Below, piece after piece: positions 32,938 through 42,069 of a DNA stretch of 45,618 nucleotides (position 1 is the first letter of the stretch; each line of letters opens with the position of its first letter). The DNA comes from Methanomicrobia archaeon DTU008 (lineage in GTDB: Archaea > Thermoplasmatota > Thermoplasmata > Methanomassiliicoccales > Methanomassiliicoccaceae), in contig LFRW01000029.1 of assembly GCA_001512965.1 (NCBI GenBank), positions 1 through 45,618 of the forward strand, written 5' to 3'. A program made the position numbers and the translations under genes. Below the pieces are notes generated by a model. That model did no database searches, had not been told where the DNA came from, and saw only the letters and a program-made list of their open reading frames with translations.

Positions 32938-34185
32938 ATGGCAAAAACAATCTCTGAGAAGATCCTTTCCGCCAAATCCGGCGTGGATGCCTATGCCGGG
33001 CAGATAGTCGAGGCGGAGATAGATTATGTCATGGCCAATGACGTGACCGCGCCACTGGCCTTCCAGGAGTTCGAGGCTCTGGGCTGCGATCCAGTACGCG
33101 AAAAGATCGTGCTCGTGCCTGACCATTTCGTCCCCAACAAGGACATCGCATCGGCCGAGCAGGCCGCCCTCATGAGACGGTTCGTGCAGAAATGGGGCCT
33201 GCCCAACTACTTCGAGGTGGGGCGCGGGGGCGTATGCCATCAGGTCATGGTGGATGAAGGCTTCGCCGCTCCCGGCCGCCTGATCGTGGGTGCCGACTCC
33301 CACACATGCACCTACGGCGGGATCAACGCGTTCTCGACCGGCATAGGCTCGACCGAGGCCGCGGCATGCTTCGCCGAGGGTCGGTTGTGGTTCAAGGTGC
33401 CCGAGGCGATGAACGTCCACCTTACTGGAAAGTTCAACAAGCAGGTCTCGGGAAAGGACCTCATCCTGAAGATAATCAGCGACATCGGTGTCGACGGGGC
33501 GAACTACAAGGCGTTCGAGTTCTCCGGCCCCGGCGTCGCCAGCGTGCCGGTGCACGACCGCCTCACCATCAGCAACATGGCCATCGAGGCAGGCGGCAAG
33601 GCGGGCATATTCCCCTGCGACCAGGCGACCGAGGCCCACCTGAAGGGTAGGGTCAGGGGCGAATACACGCCGGTCTCCGCGGACGAGGAGGCGCAGTACG
33701 CGAGCACGCTGGAGTATGACCTGGGCGAGCTGGACTACATGGTGGCCTTCCCTCACCTGCCAAGCAACGGCAGGTTGGTCAGCGAGGTGGACGTGCCCAT
33801 CGACCAGGCGTTCCTCGGTTCATGCACCAACGGGAGGATAGAGGACATGCGGGTCGCGGCCGCCATCCTCAAGGGCCGCAAGGTCCACAGGGACGTGCGC
33901 ATGATCGTCGTGCCCGCCTCGACCGAGGTGTACCAGCAGGCCATGGACGAAGGGCTGCTATCGATCTTCACGAAGGCGGGGGCGTTCGTCTCCGGGCCCA
34001 CCTGCGCAGCCTGCCTGGGAGGCCACATGGGCGTCCTCGCCAAGGGGGAGAAGTGCGTGTCCAGCACCAACCGCAACTTCATAGGCCGCATGGGCCACCG
34101 CGATTCGGAGGTCTACCTGGCCGGCCCGGCGGTGGTGGCTGCAAGCGCCGTCGCCGGCAAGATAGTCTCGCCGGAGGTGTTATGA
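32938..34185 (+). CDS. leuC: 3-isopropylmalate dehydratase large subunit (LeuC)
   Basis: This aconitase-family subunit isomerises 2- to 3-isopropylmalate. The 415-residue archaeal short form has the [4Fe-4S] cysteines in GADSHTCTYGG, GSCTNGR and CAACLGGHMG, and the terminal CVSSTNRNFIGRMGH. In methanogens, paralogues (HACN, AksD) act on homocitrate for coenzyme B; sequence alone does not settle the substrate. It starts 6 bases after leuA, and its stop overlaps the leuD start region. Confidence 0.9.
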   Translation: MAKTISEKILSAKSGVDAYAGQIVEAEIDYVMANDVTAPLAFQEFEALGCDPVREKIVLVPDHFVPNKDIASAEQAALMRRFVQKWGLPNYFEVGRGGVCHQVMVDEGFAAPGRLIVGADSHTCTYGGINAFSTGIGSTEAAACFAEGRLWFKVPEAMNVHLTGKFNKQVSGKDLILKIISDIGVDGANYKAFEFSGPGVASVPVHDRLTISNMAIEAGGKAGIFPCDQATEAHLKGRVRGEYTPVSADEEAQYASTLEYDLGELDYMVAFPHLPSNGRLVSEVDVPIDQAFLGSCTNGRIEDMRVAAAILKGRKVHRDVRMIVVPASTEVYQQAMDEGLLSIFTKAGAFVSGPTCAACLGGHMGVLAKGEKCVSSTNRNFIGRMGHRDSEVYLAGPAVVAASAVAGKIVSPEVL

Positions 34186-34685
34186 TGGAAAGACTCAGCG
34201 GAAGGGTGTGGTCGTTCGGCGACCACGTGGATACCGATCAGATCATACCGGCGGAGAGGCTGGTCAGCGACAACAACGATCGGCTGGGCGAGTTCATGTT
34301 CGAGAAGGTCCGGCCGGGGATGGCCGCCCAGGTCGCCAAGGGCGACATGATAGTGGCCGGAAAGAACTTCGGATGCGGCTCCTCAAGGGAGCACGCTCCC
34401 AGGGCGCTCATGCAGGCCGGGATCATCGCGGTGGTCGCAGAATCGTTCGCACGGATCTTCTACCGCAACTCGATCAACATCGGCCTGGTCCTCGTGGAGG
34501 CCAAGATCGAGGCCAAGGAGGGCGACGCCCTGACAATCGATGTCGAGAAGGGAGTGGTCAGGAACGAGACCACCGGCAAGGAGTGGACGTTCCCCCAGTA
34601 TCCCCAGTATATCAGGGACCTCATCAGCTCGGGAGGGTTGATGAACCGCATAAAGGAGGCGAAGGGATGTACAGGATCGCGGTAG
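34185..34685 (+). CDS. leuD: 3-isopropylmalate dehydratase small subunit (LeuD)
   Basis: This is the swivelling subunit that completes the isomerase with LeuC. The 166-residue archaeal form has FGDHVDTDQIIPAERL, the active-site loop NFGCGSSREHAPRAL and the IIAVVAESFARIFYRNSINIG segment. GGAGGTG lies 5 bases before ATG 34185; an ATG at 34182 is a less well spaced alternative. It ends in TAG at 34683-34685, overlapping the start of leuB by 19 bases. Confidence 0.93.
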   Translation: MERLSGRVWSFGDHVDTDQIIPAERLVSDNNDRLGEFMFEKVRPGMAAQVAKGDMIVAGKNFGCGSSREHAPRALMQAGIIAVVAESFARIFYRNSINIGLVLVEAKIEAKEGDALTIDVEKGVVRNETTGKEWTFPQYPQYIRDLISSGGLMNRIKEAKGCTGSR

Positions 34686-35782
34686 TCCCGGGGGACGGCA
34701 TAGGCAAGGAGGTCATCGCCGAGGGAGTGAAGGTCCTCCAGGCCGCCGCCGACGTGGAGAACATAACCCTCCAGCTGGACTACATGGACATCGGCTCCGA
34801 CCGGTACCTTAGCACCGGGGAGCTGCTGACCGATGACGACATCAAGTTCATGCGCGACCGCCAGGCGGTCTATTTCGGCGCCATCGGCGACCCGCGCGTC
34901 GCCCCTGGCGTGCTGGAGAAGGGCATCCTGATCAAGATGCGCACGACCTTCGACCAGTACATCAATCTCCGCCCGTCCAAGGCGTGGCATCCCTACACCC
35001 CTCTCAAGGAGGAGAAGAACTTCGACATCCTGTTCATAAGGGAGAACACCGAGGACCTGTACATGGGCGCAGGCGGCTACCTGACCGGAAAGGAGGCAGT
35101 GGCCAGCATGTCGCTGAAGCGTGGATTGTACGATGTCGACCTGACCCTGTCGTCCAAGGCATCGTCGGAGCAGGAGTTCGCGTTCGAGATCGGGATGATG
35201 TCGCGCAAGGGCATCGAGCGCTTCGCCGACTACTGCTTCGAGACGGCCAAGCGGATGGGGAAGGAGAAGGTGACGGCGGTCGACAAGGCCAATGTGTGCA
35301 CCTCCCTTTACGGGCTCTGGAGAAAGGTGTTCGACGAGCGTTCCGCCGAGCATGGGATCGATGTCGAATACATGTACGTCGACGCCATGGCGATGGCCAT
35401 CGTCCGTTCGCCCGAACGCTTCGGCGTGGTGGCCTGCCCTAACATGTTCGGCGACATACTTACCGACCTGGGCGCGGAGATCATGGGCGGCCTGGGCGTA
35501 GCCGCATCGGGCAACATCTGTCCAGGCGGCGTCTCCATGTTCGAACCCGTTCACGGCTCCGCCCCTGACATCGCCGGGCAGGGGAAGGCCAACCCGATAG
35601 CGACCATCCTGGCAGGAAAGATCATGATGGACCAGCTGGGACGGCCCGACATCGGGAAGATGATCGAGTTCGCGGTCAAGATGGCCATGAAGGAGAAGCT
35701 GGTCACGCCCGATATGGGCGGGACGCTCAACACCAAGCAGGCGGGCGACGCCATCGCGAACATCGTCCGCCGCTCCGGCTAA
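34667..35782 (+). CDS. leuB: 3-isopropylmalate dehydrogenase-like enzyme (LeuB)
   Basis: This beta-decarboxylating dehydrogenase should oxidise 3-isopropylmalate with NAD, the last step encoded by the operon. VVPGDGIGKEV, the substrate segment MRTTFDQYINLRPSK, FIRENTEDLYMG, YMYVDAMAMAIVRSP and GLGVAASGNICPGGVSMFEPVHGSAPDIAGQGKANP are characteristic. The MRTTFDQYINLRP segment departs from the LRxxLxxYANLRP usual in classical LeuB, so homoisocitrate (AksF) or tartrate-type dehydrogenase activity is possible. The start at 34667, with GGAGG upstream, lies within the end of leuD. Length is 371 residues. Confidence 0.85.
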   Translation: MYRIAVVPGDGIGKEVIAEGVKVLQAAADVENITLQLDYMDIGSDRYLSTGELLTDDDIKFMRDRQAVYFGAIGDPRVAPGVLEKGILIKMRTTFDQYINLRPSKAWHPYTPLKEEKNFDILFIRENTEDLYMGAGGYLTGKEAVASMSLKRGLYDVDLTLSSKASSEQEFAFEIGMMSRKGIERFADYCFETAKRMGKEKVTAVDKANVCTSLYGLWRKVFDERSAEHGIDVEYMYVDAMAMAIVRSPERFGVVACPNMFGDILTDLGAEIMGGLGVAASGNICPGGVSMFEPVHGSAPDIAGQGKANPIATILAGKIMMDQLGRPDIGKMIEFAVKMAMKEKLVTPDMGGTLNTKQAGDAIANIVRRSG

Positions 35783-35835
35783 ACCCTTTCAACCTCCCAT
35801 CAATGATATATTGGCCTGACGGCCATGACGAACCT

Positions 35836-36375
35836 ATGAAGGATCGATGGTCCGTCGCCGCCCTGGCCATATTGGTGGGAGGGATCGCCCTCATCGCCTA
35901 TTCCCTGCTTACGCCCGCGGGGGTGGGCACCCATGGAGGGATGGGGGGCGGTCATCGGACCGGATATGATGTTCTCAACATAGTGCTCGCAGTGATAGGC
36001 GCGGGCATGGCGTCGGGGAGCGGGGTCTTCTTTCTCCTAAGGAACGTGCCGACGGAGCCCCCATCGATAAGAAGGGCGGAACCGCCGTTGACGGTTCCGC
36101 CGGAGCTGCCATCGACCGTCGGCCCTGTCGAGCCTGCGACGGGCGGCGACAACGCCCTGATCCTCCGTCTCCTCAACGGTGACGAGAGGACGGTGTTCCG
36201 TTCGCTCGTGGACGCGGGCGGGGAGCAACTGCAAAGGGACATCGTGGCCGGCACCAAGATGTCCGATGCCAAGGTCTCACGCGTCCTTGACAGGTTGGAG
36301 GAGAAGGGACTGGTGGTCCGGGAGAGGAAGGGCATGGGCAACGTGGTCCGCATCTCCGTCGATCGGTCCAGCTGA
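35836..36375 (+). CDS. membrane-bound winged-helix regulator
   Basis: This 179-residue protein has two membrane helices (about residues 6-27 and 44-66), separated by a Gly/His-rich loop (GTHGGMGGGHRTGYD). A proline-rich linker (about 70-100) leads to a winged-helix DNA-binding domain (about 105-175: LLNGDERTVFRSLVDAGGEQLQRDIVAGTKMSDAKVSRVLDRLEEKGLVVRER). This plan of two helices plus cytoplasmic HTH is common in archaeal membrane regulators. The start at 35836 was chosen because a TATA box (TGATATATT, 35804-35812) overlaps the longer frame opening at 35803. The loop with two histidines could sense a metal or redox state. The next gene, a secreted Cys/His-rich protein, may be its target. Confidence 0.75.
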   Translation: MKDRWSVAALAILVGGIALIAYSLLTPAGVGTHGGMGGGHRTGYDVLNIVLAVIGAGMASGSGVFFLLRNVPTEPPSIRRAEPPLTVPPELPSTVGPVEPATGGDNALILRLLNGDERTVFRSLVDAGGEQLQRDIVAGTKMSDAKVSRVLDRLEEKGLVVRERKGMGNVVRISVDRSS

Positions 36376-36470
36376 CCGCTTTTTCACCTTTTGCAACCTC
36401 TTTCAACGCAAACTCGAAGTGCTTTTTCACACACTGGAGAAATGACCCGGACGATCCGGGAGGAGTGAAG

Positions 36471-36785
36471 ATGAACACCACCAAGATATTCTTGATCGGC
36501 GCGGTGGGCCTCGCCGCCGCCCTCCTCATTGCGGGAGCGGCCGTGGCAAGCGGCGCTTTCGCTGCCGATGGGAACGGTCATTACATGAACGATGCCGGCC
36601 ACCGCGAACGTGACAGGCTGTGCGACGGTTCATGCGACGGCCGCGCGGCATGTGATGGAGAATGCATGCAGAGCTGCCAGGACGGCAACGGCATGCTCCG
36701 GTCGCGGACCTGCTCACAGGACGGCGGCTGCGACGGCGATCACCTGCGCCACATGGACGGGGCAGGCGATCATCACGCGCGCTGA
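36471..36785 (+). CDS. small secreted Cys/His-rich protein
   Basis: This 104-residue precursor starts with a signal peptide or anchor (TKIFLIGAVGLAAALLIAGAAVASGAFA, residues 4-31). The mature part has seven cysteines and six histidines in about 70 residues (LCDGSCDGRAACDGECMQSC, then RTCSQDGGC and several His in the tail), with many Asp and Gly. A metal-binding role outside the membrane is likely, or disulfide-linked surface binding. ATG 36471 was chosen over GTG 36465 because GGAGGAGTGAAG ends directly before it. A hairpin terminator follows 13 bases after the stop. I know no family. Confidence 0.7.
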   Translation: MNTTKIFLIGAVGLAAALLIAGAAVASGAFAADGNGHYMNDAGHRERDRLCDGSCDGRAACDGECMQSCQDGNGMLRSRTCSQDGGCDGDHLRHMDGAGDHHAR

Positions 36786-36798
36786 AACCATTTGCATC

Positions 36799-36818
36799 AA
36801 GGCCTCCGGGCCTTTTTT
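36799..36818 (+). terminator. hairpin terminator of the Cys/His-rich gene
   Basis: AAGGCC-TCCG-GGCCTT forms a perfect 6-bp stem with a 4-base loop, and the T-run continues for four more bases (TTTTTT in total). It has the form of a bacterial intrinsic terminator. It reaches the end of the convergent glycosyltransferase gene. Confidence 0.65.
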
Positions 36819-37996
36819 CATACCTTACCGGCCACTTCCCTGTATACCTTGTCCCAGTCCTTGGCTATGACGCTCCAATCGAACATGGTCTCCGCCCGGG
36901 ACCTGGCGCACCTTCCCATGGAGAGGCGCAGGTTCGCATCGCCCAGCAATTCCATCAAGGCCTCCGCCAGTGCCTCAGTGTCACGCGGCGGGACGATACG
37001 TCCGCTTTCCGGGGAGACTATCTCGGGATTCCCGCCTGCGGAGGTGGCCACGATGGGCTTCCCGCAACCCAGGGCCTCATACAGCACCACCGCGCTCGGC
37101 TCATAATACGATGGGAGGGTGAAGACCTCGGCCATGTTGTAGTAGAGGGGCATCATGTTCTCCGGTATCCCGCTCACGAACCGCAATGCATCCCTCATCC
37201 CCAGGCTGGCGGCTTTCCTTTCCAGATCGTCCCTCAATGGACCTCTTCCTATGATCACCAGCTGGGCGTCCCTTATGGCCTCCCGCACGGTCCTCATCGC
37301 GTCAAGGAGGGTGGTGAACCCCTTCTGCTCCACCAGCCTGCCGTTGGACAATATGACCGGTCCAGGTCCCAGGCCCAGGCGCTCCCTGAGCTCGGAAGGG
37401 TCCAGGCCGGGCCGGTATAGCGAGGTGTCGACGCCGTTGTATATTACCCCCGCCTTGTCCCGATACTCCTCCGGTATGGTGCTCTCCATCGTGGCACGGC
37501 TCACGCAATTGATGTGGTCGCAGAGGCCGAACACCTTGTGTCCGATGACGTCGTCGAACAAACCTCCCCATCGGTCCACCTGTTTCGAGATGCCCTGAGG
37601 CCGGGCGTTGTGAATGGTGAGGAAGAGCTTCCCCCCGGCCTTTTTGGCCTCTCGATATGTCGAGAACGGGTACCAGAACCTGTTGTGGACGTGATAGATG
37701 TCGGCATCGCCGCACCTCTTCCGCAACTCCCGGTTGAGCGTCGGGGTCAGTGTGAAGGGCGGCGGGAGGAACGCCGGGAGCCGCTCGAAGTAGATGGACG
37801 GGGTCCGAACGACCTCCATGCCCTCCACGACCTCGACATCCCTCCCCTTGGCCTGGGGGATCATCGAGGTGAGCACTTGAACCTCATAGCCATGATCGCG
37901 AACCAGCCGGCTGCCGACCTCCATTACGACCTTCTCTGTTCCTCCGAAGTAAGGGTAGAACAAGGGGTCGAGCATGCATACTTTCAATCCACCCAT
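36818..37996 (-). CDS. GT4-family glycosyltransferase
   Basis: This 392-residue retaining glycosyltransferase has the GT-B build. The N-terminal acceptor domain begins VCMLDPLFYPYFGGTEKVVMEVG, with the glycine-rich loop. The C-terminal donor domain has GVDTSLYRPG, SNGRLVEQKGFTTLLDAM and the E-x7-E motif EPSAVVLYEALGCGKPIVATSAGGNPE. An AT-rich box (TTTTATATTTTA, about 38016-38027) lies 20-30 bases upstream, so it has its own promoter. Donor and acceptor are unknown; lipid head groups or surface glycans are the usual targets. Two more GT4 genes lie at 40999 and 42688. Confidence 0.88.
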   Translation of the reverse strand: MGGLKVCMLDPLFYPYFGGTEKVVMEVGSRLVRDHGYEVQVLTSMIPQAKGRDVEVVEGMEVVRTPSIYFERLPAFLPPPFTLTPTLNRELRKRCGDADIYHVHNRFWYPFSTYREAKKAGGKLFLTIHNARPQGISKQVDRWGGLFDDVIGHKVFGLCDHINCVSRATMESTIPEEYRDKAGVIYNGVDTSLYRPGLDPSELRERLGLGPGPVILSNGRLVEQKGFTTLLDAMRTVREAIRDAQLVIIGRGPLRDDLERKAASLGMRDALRFVSGIPENMMPLYYNMAEVFTLPSYYEPSAVVLYEALGCGKPIVATSAGGNPEIVSPESGRIVPPRDTEALAEALMELLGDANLRLSMGRCARSRAETMFDWSVIAKDWDKVYREVAGKV

Positions 37997-38227
37997 CTCC
38001 TCAAGGTCCAGCCATCATCGTTAAAATATAAAACCATGGACGGTCAAGGTACAGGCGATGAGACCTTGGGGCATTGCATCGACCGCCTCGCCCCATGCAT
38101 GATCCTCATCACGACCGGCAAGGTCATCGGTGCAAGATAGGGCCGATGCCGACGCTCTCGCTCAACACATGGCGGCGCGGCATGCGGACCCGATAGGGGA
38201 AGGGAGGCTCTGTTTCCCCGGGAACGA
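37997..38227. other. intergenic region, glycosyltransferase promoter only
   Basis: The 231 bases between thrS (ending at 38228) and the glycosyltransferase start hold the TTTTATATTTTA promoter element and nothing else I can identify. Confidence 0.4.
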
Positions 38228-39934
38228 TCAGAGGCCCGCGCCTATCTCGGACTCCTTCCTAAGCATGTCCACGAAGTCATCGAATTCGACGCCGTACCGG
38301 GGCCTCTTCTCGCCGTGACGCCTCACCGCGACGGTTCCGCTCTCTTCCTCCTTGGACCCGATGACAAGGATGAACGGGATCTTCTGCAGCTCGGCGTCGC
38401 GTATCTTGCCTTCCACGGTGCCATGGCTGAGGTCCAGCTCCACCCGGAACCCGAGATCGAACAGGCGGTCATGGACCCTGGTGGCGGCCTCGGCATTCTC
38501 GACCCGGAACGATATGACGCGGACCTGCACCGGGGCCAGCCAGGCGGGCAGGTTTCCGTTGAGGTGCTCAAGCAGGATGCCGATGAACCTTTCCAGCGAG
38601 CCGAACACGGTACGGTGGATCATGATGGGAACGTGCTCCTTGCCGTCCTCCCCTATGTATCTGATGCGGAATCTCTCCGGCATCTGGAAGTCCAGCTGGA
38701 TCGTGGCGGTCTGCCATTCCCTTCCAAGCGAGTCCTTGATCTTGAAGTCGATCTTGGGCCCGTAGAATGCTCCATCCCCTTCGTTGAGCTCGTAATCGAC
38801 GCCACGGTCGTTCAGCACCTTCTTGAGGGTGCTCTCGGCCTTCTCCCACAGCGCAGGATCGCCCATCGCCTTCTCCGGCTTGGTGGACAGCTCCATGCGG
38901 TACTCGAAGCCGAAGGTCCGATAGACGCGGTCCACGAGATCGATGACCCCGCCGATCTCCTTCTCCATCTGCTCCTCGGTGCAGTAGATATGGGCATCGT
39001 CCTGCGTGAACTGTATCACCCTGAACAGCCCGGACAGGACGCCGGACAGCTCCACGCGGTGGACCTCTCCGAACTCCAGCATCCGCAGCGGCAGCTCACG
39101 GTAGCTCCTCTCCCGGCCGTTGAACACCAGTATGCCGCCTGGGCAGTTCATCGGCTTGACGGCGAACTGCCGGTCGTCGTACTTGGTCAGGAAGATGTTG
39201 TCCTTGTAATGCGCCCAATGGCCCGAGGCCTTCCAGAGGATGTCGCTCATCACCTGGGGGGTCTTGATCTCCTGGTATCCGGCCTTTCGATGCTCCCTCC
39301 TCGACAGCTCGATGAGAGCGTTCCTCACCACCTGCCCCTTGGGATGCCAGAACACCATGCCCGGCGCGACGTCGTAGAATGAGAACAGGTCGAGCTTCTG
39401 CCCCAGGATCCGATGGTCGTTGTCCTTGAGCTTCTCCTTGCTCAGACGTGATTTGGCGATCTTCTTGAGCAGCGTCGAGGGGTCCACGTCCTCTGATTCA
39501 ACCTTCTCCCCCTCCACCCTTATCTCCCGGGAAAGCTCCGATAGCGGGTGCCCCTTGCAGCTTATCTTGAACGCCTTGTACCAGCCGAACGGCACGCGGT
39601 GGACCTCATAGTCCCTCTGGACAAGCTCCGCCTCCATGGCTCGGAGGATCTTCTTGCCGGTATCGGGAGATCCCAGGGATGAGGACAGGTGCGCGTAGGG
39701 ATAGAGGGCCACGCGCCTGGTCTTGACCTTCTTGGAAACGTCCTCAAGGTCTTCGACCGCTTTCTTCACTACCGCGTCAGGGTTGGACTCGTCCTGCTTC
39801 TCTACGCTGATGAACGCGACGAGGATCTCATCAAAGCGCCCCTCCCTCTGCTCGTCGGTTATCTCCTCGGCGACGGGGGTGGACTTCTTGACGGTGAACT
39901 CGAGATAATCAGAATGAATGTAAAGGGTCTTCAT
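38228..39934 (-). CDS. thrS: threonyl-tRNA synthetase, archaeal type
   Basis: The product charges tRNA-Thr. The N-terminal 140 residues (KTLYIHSDYLEFTVKKSTP) are the archaeal editing domain, which resembles D-aminoacyl-tRNA deacylase and removes mischarged serine. The class II core follows (FSFYDVAPGMVFWHPKG, MNCPGGILVFNGRERSYRELPLRMLEFGEVHR), with zinc-binding cysteine and histidines, and then the anticodon domain (VRVISFRVENAEAA). The start at 39934 gives 568 residues and the usual MKTLYIHSD beginning; an AAATATAAG box at about 39957-39965 would place transcription only a few bases before it, ruling out the longer frame. Confidence 0.95.
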   Translation of the reverse strand: MKTLYIHSDYLEFTVKKSTPVAEEITDEQREGRFDEILVAFISVEKQDESNPDAVVKKAVEDLEDVSKKVKTRRVALYPYAHLSSSLGSPDTGKKILRAMEAELVQRDYEVHRVPFGWYKAFKISCKGHPLSELSREIRVEGEKVESEDVDPSTLLKKIAKSRLSKEKLKDNDHRILGQKLDLFSFYDVAPGMVFWHPKGQVVRNALIELSRREHRKAGYQEIKTPQVMSDILWKASGHWAHYKDNIFLTKYDDRQFAVKPMNCPGGILVFNGRERSYRELPLRMLEFGEVHRVELSGVLSGLFRVIQFTQDDAHIYCTEEQMEKEIGGVIDLVDRVYRTFGFEYRMELSTKPEKAMGDPALWEKAESTLKKVLNDRGVDYELNEGDGAFYGPKIDFKIKDSLGREWQTATIQLDFQMPERFRIRYIGEDGKEHVPIMIHRTVFGSLERFIGILLEHLNGNLPAWLAPVQVRVISFRVENAEAATRVHDRLFDLGFRVELDLSHGTVEGKIRDAELQKIPFILVIGSKEEESGTVAVRRHGEKRPRYGVEFDDFVDMLRKESEIGAGL

Positions 39935-40065
39935 CAGGGGGTCAAGTAACATCTGACTTATATTTGTTGGTTTTCGGAAAACGCAATCGGGGCACGCGGA
40001 TGTTCGCTGGCGAACTCATCTGACAAATTTTAAATCACCCCATCGGGTTCCCTGCCAGGAATCAG

Positions 40066-40967
40066 ATGCGACCTTCAAGATCCAGAGATCGTCTTTTCTC
40101 AGCCTCTAGGCCGATGTTCACAATCTTCATAGTCGCGCTCCTGGTGTTATCGACCGTGGGCGCCTATGCCGTGCTGTTCGCTCTCCCGGAGGGGAAGGTG
40201 GCAGGCGTGGGCGACAAGGTCAGGGTGGACTACATCGGGAAGTTCGACGACGGAAGAGTGTTCGACACGTCACTGTGGAGCGTCGCCTCGGATGAGGGCG
40301 AGCCCAAATCGCTGTTCTTCTCCATGAGGGGCGGCGAGGACAGTACAAGCCCTTCGAGTTCACGGTCGGTAGGTACGGCGCTATAACCGGCTTCGACCTT
40401 GGAGTTCGCGGAATGAAGGTGGGAGAGACCAAGACGTTCACCGTACCGGTCGACCCGGGCTATGGCGAGATGGATCAGGCACTGATGAGGACGATGCAAT
40501 TGGAGGAGACGCTCCCCCTGGACATGACCATGACCAAGGAGGAGTTCCGCAGCACGTTCGGCGTCGACCCTAGCTCGTTAAGGAACTTCGCTCATCCCCT
40601 GCTCGGGATCAAGGCGTACGTCACGTCATACGACGCGACGAAGGACGAGGTCAAGCTCACCTATGCCCATAACGGTGACGGCGATGTCTTCAGGGTATGT
40701 GCGGACGACAGGGGTGCCGAAGGATGGGAGGTGAAGGTCATTGGGAAGACGTCCACAAACATCACGGTGCAGCACCAGCTGAGCAGTGATGACAACTTCA
40801 AGGTCCGCGGTCATGACAAGATAGGAGTGACGGTCGACAAGTTGGTCAAGAGGGATTTCTACATAGACGATGTGGACGCGGACAAGGGCACCTTCGTCAT
40901 GAACTACAATCCCGAGACGGTCGGCCGCGTCCTGACCTTCACCGTGACCCTGCGTTCGATCAACTGA
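40066..40967 (+). pseudogene. FKBP-type prolyl isomerase gene with a frameshift
   Basis: The first part (from 40066) encodes a membrane anchor (FTIFIVALLVLSTVGAYAVLF) and the start of an FKBP domain (GDKVRVDYIGKFDDGRVFDTSLW). The second part, in another frame, continues it (YKPFEFTVGRYGAITGFDLGVRGMKVGE, TFTVPVDPGYGEMD) and a C-terminal beta domain ending at 40967. The frames meet at 40340-40344, where one base appears to be missing. With the frame restored the protein would have about 300 residues, anchored outside the membrane. Both halves are otherwise undamaged, so a sequencing error or a recent mutation are equally possible. Confidence 0.8.
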
Positions 40968-40998
40968 AGCATGCGAGATCGTCAGGGAGGGGCGTAGG

Positions 40999-42069
40999 TC
41001 AGCGTTTGGCCTCTTCCAGGTAGATGCGCTCGATCTTCGCTGCGATATTGTCCCAGCTGAACGGCCGAATGTGGTCTCGGGCTCGCCGTCCCAGCTCATG
41101 GCGTAGCCCATCGTCCTTGAGCAGCCGGTCAAGCGCCGCCGCCAGCTCCTGCGGGGAGGCCGGAGGTACGAGAATGCCGCCGTCGCCGACCACCTCTGGC
41201 AGCCCTCCGACGTTGGACGCCACAACTGGCTTGCCATAGGCCATGGCCTCTGCCGCCGCAAGTCCAAAGCTTTCGAACATCGACGGGAAGGCGAAGACCT
41301 TGCACGACGCCATGAGCCGGCGCTTCTCCTCCTCGCTCACGTGGCCTGTGAACACCACCTTGTCGGCCACCCCGAGTCGCTTCGCCAGGGACCTGAGGGA
41401 TCCTTCCTCGGGCCCCCTCCCCATGATCATCAAGGTGTGGTCGACCGTTCGCATCGCTTCGATCAGATGCTTCAGACCCTTGGTGGCCACCAGCCTGCCG
41501 GTGAAGAGTATGAAATCCTCCTCGCTAGTGGGTCCATCGTACACATCAACGCCAAGCGAGACCACATCGGTAAGCTCCCTGCGAAAGCCGCGAGCCAGAA
41601 GATCGTTGCGGACGAACTCGCTGACGCACACCGTGCGGCGGTCGCGGATCATGTTGCTGAACAGCATATCATTGATCAGGCTCAACGCCCGGCCGATCCC
41701 CTCACCTTCACCGTAGGTGTTGTGGAAAGTGAACATCCAGTTTCCCTCGTACCTTCTCATCGCCCGGGAGTACGATGGCGCCCATCGGTAGTGGAAGTCA
41801 ACGATGTCAGCGTCAAGGGAGTTCAGCGCATCAAGCACCCCGGGCGTGGTGACGTATGGCGGGTTGTACCTCCCGATGAAGCGGGAGGGCAGGCGGACGA
41901 CCCGGTAGCCATCCATCACCTCTTCCTCCGCCGTGCCGGGGAGGCGCGAGGTCAGGACTATGACCTCATGCCGGGTGGACAGACGGCGGGATATCTCATG
42001 GGTTCGATGTTCTATCCCTCCCATGTATGGATAGTGGAACGGGTTAAGCTGTACTATCCGCATCCTCAC
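40999..42069 (-). CDS. GT4-family glycosyltransferase
   Basis: This 356-residue GT-B enzyme has the usual N-terminal NPFHYPYMGGIEHRTHEISRRL, the donor-domain segments LFTGRLVATKGLKHLIEAM and MGRGPEEGSL, and the E-x7-E motif ESFGLAAAEAMAYGKPVVASNVGGLPE. It overlaps by 26 bases the upstream gene for a VTT-domain membrane protein and is probably translated from the same message. Substrates are unknown; the coupling with membrane proteins and other GT4 genes points to polar lipid or surface glycan synthesis. Confidence 0.88.
   Translation of the reverse strand: MRMRIVQLNPFHYPYMGGIEHRTHEISRRLSTRHEVIVLTSRLPGTAEEEVMDGYRVVRLPSRFIGRYNPPYVTTPGVLDALNSLDADIVDFHYRWAPSYSRAMRRYEGNWMFTFHNTYGEGEGIGRALSLINDMLFSNMIRDRRTVCVSEFVRNDLLARGFRRELTDVVSLGVDVYDGPTSEEDFILFTGRLVATKGLKHLIEAMRTVDHTLMIMGRGPEEGSLRSLAKRLGVADKVVFTGHVSEEEKRRLMASCKVFAFPSMFESFGLAAAEAMAYGKPVVASNVGGLPEVVGDGGILVPPASPQELAAALDRLLKDDGLRHELGRRARDHIRPFSWDNIAAKIERIYLEEAKR

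Noticed and set aside
38315-39382. Long plus-strand open frame antisense to thrS
   Set aside because: Shadow frame of a fully recognisable threonyl-tRNA synthetase.
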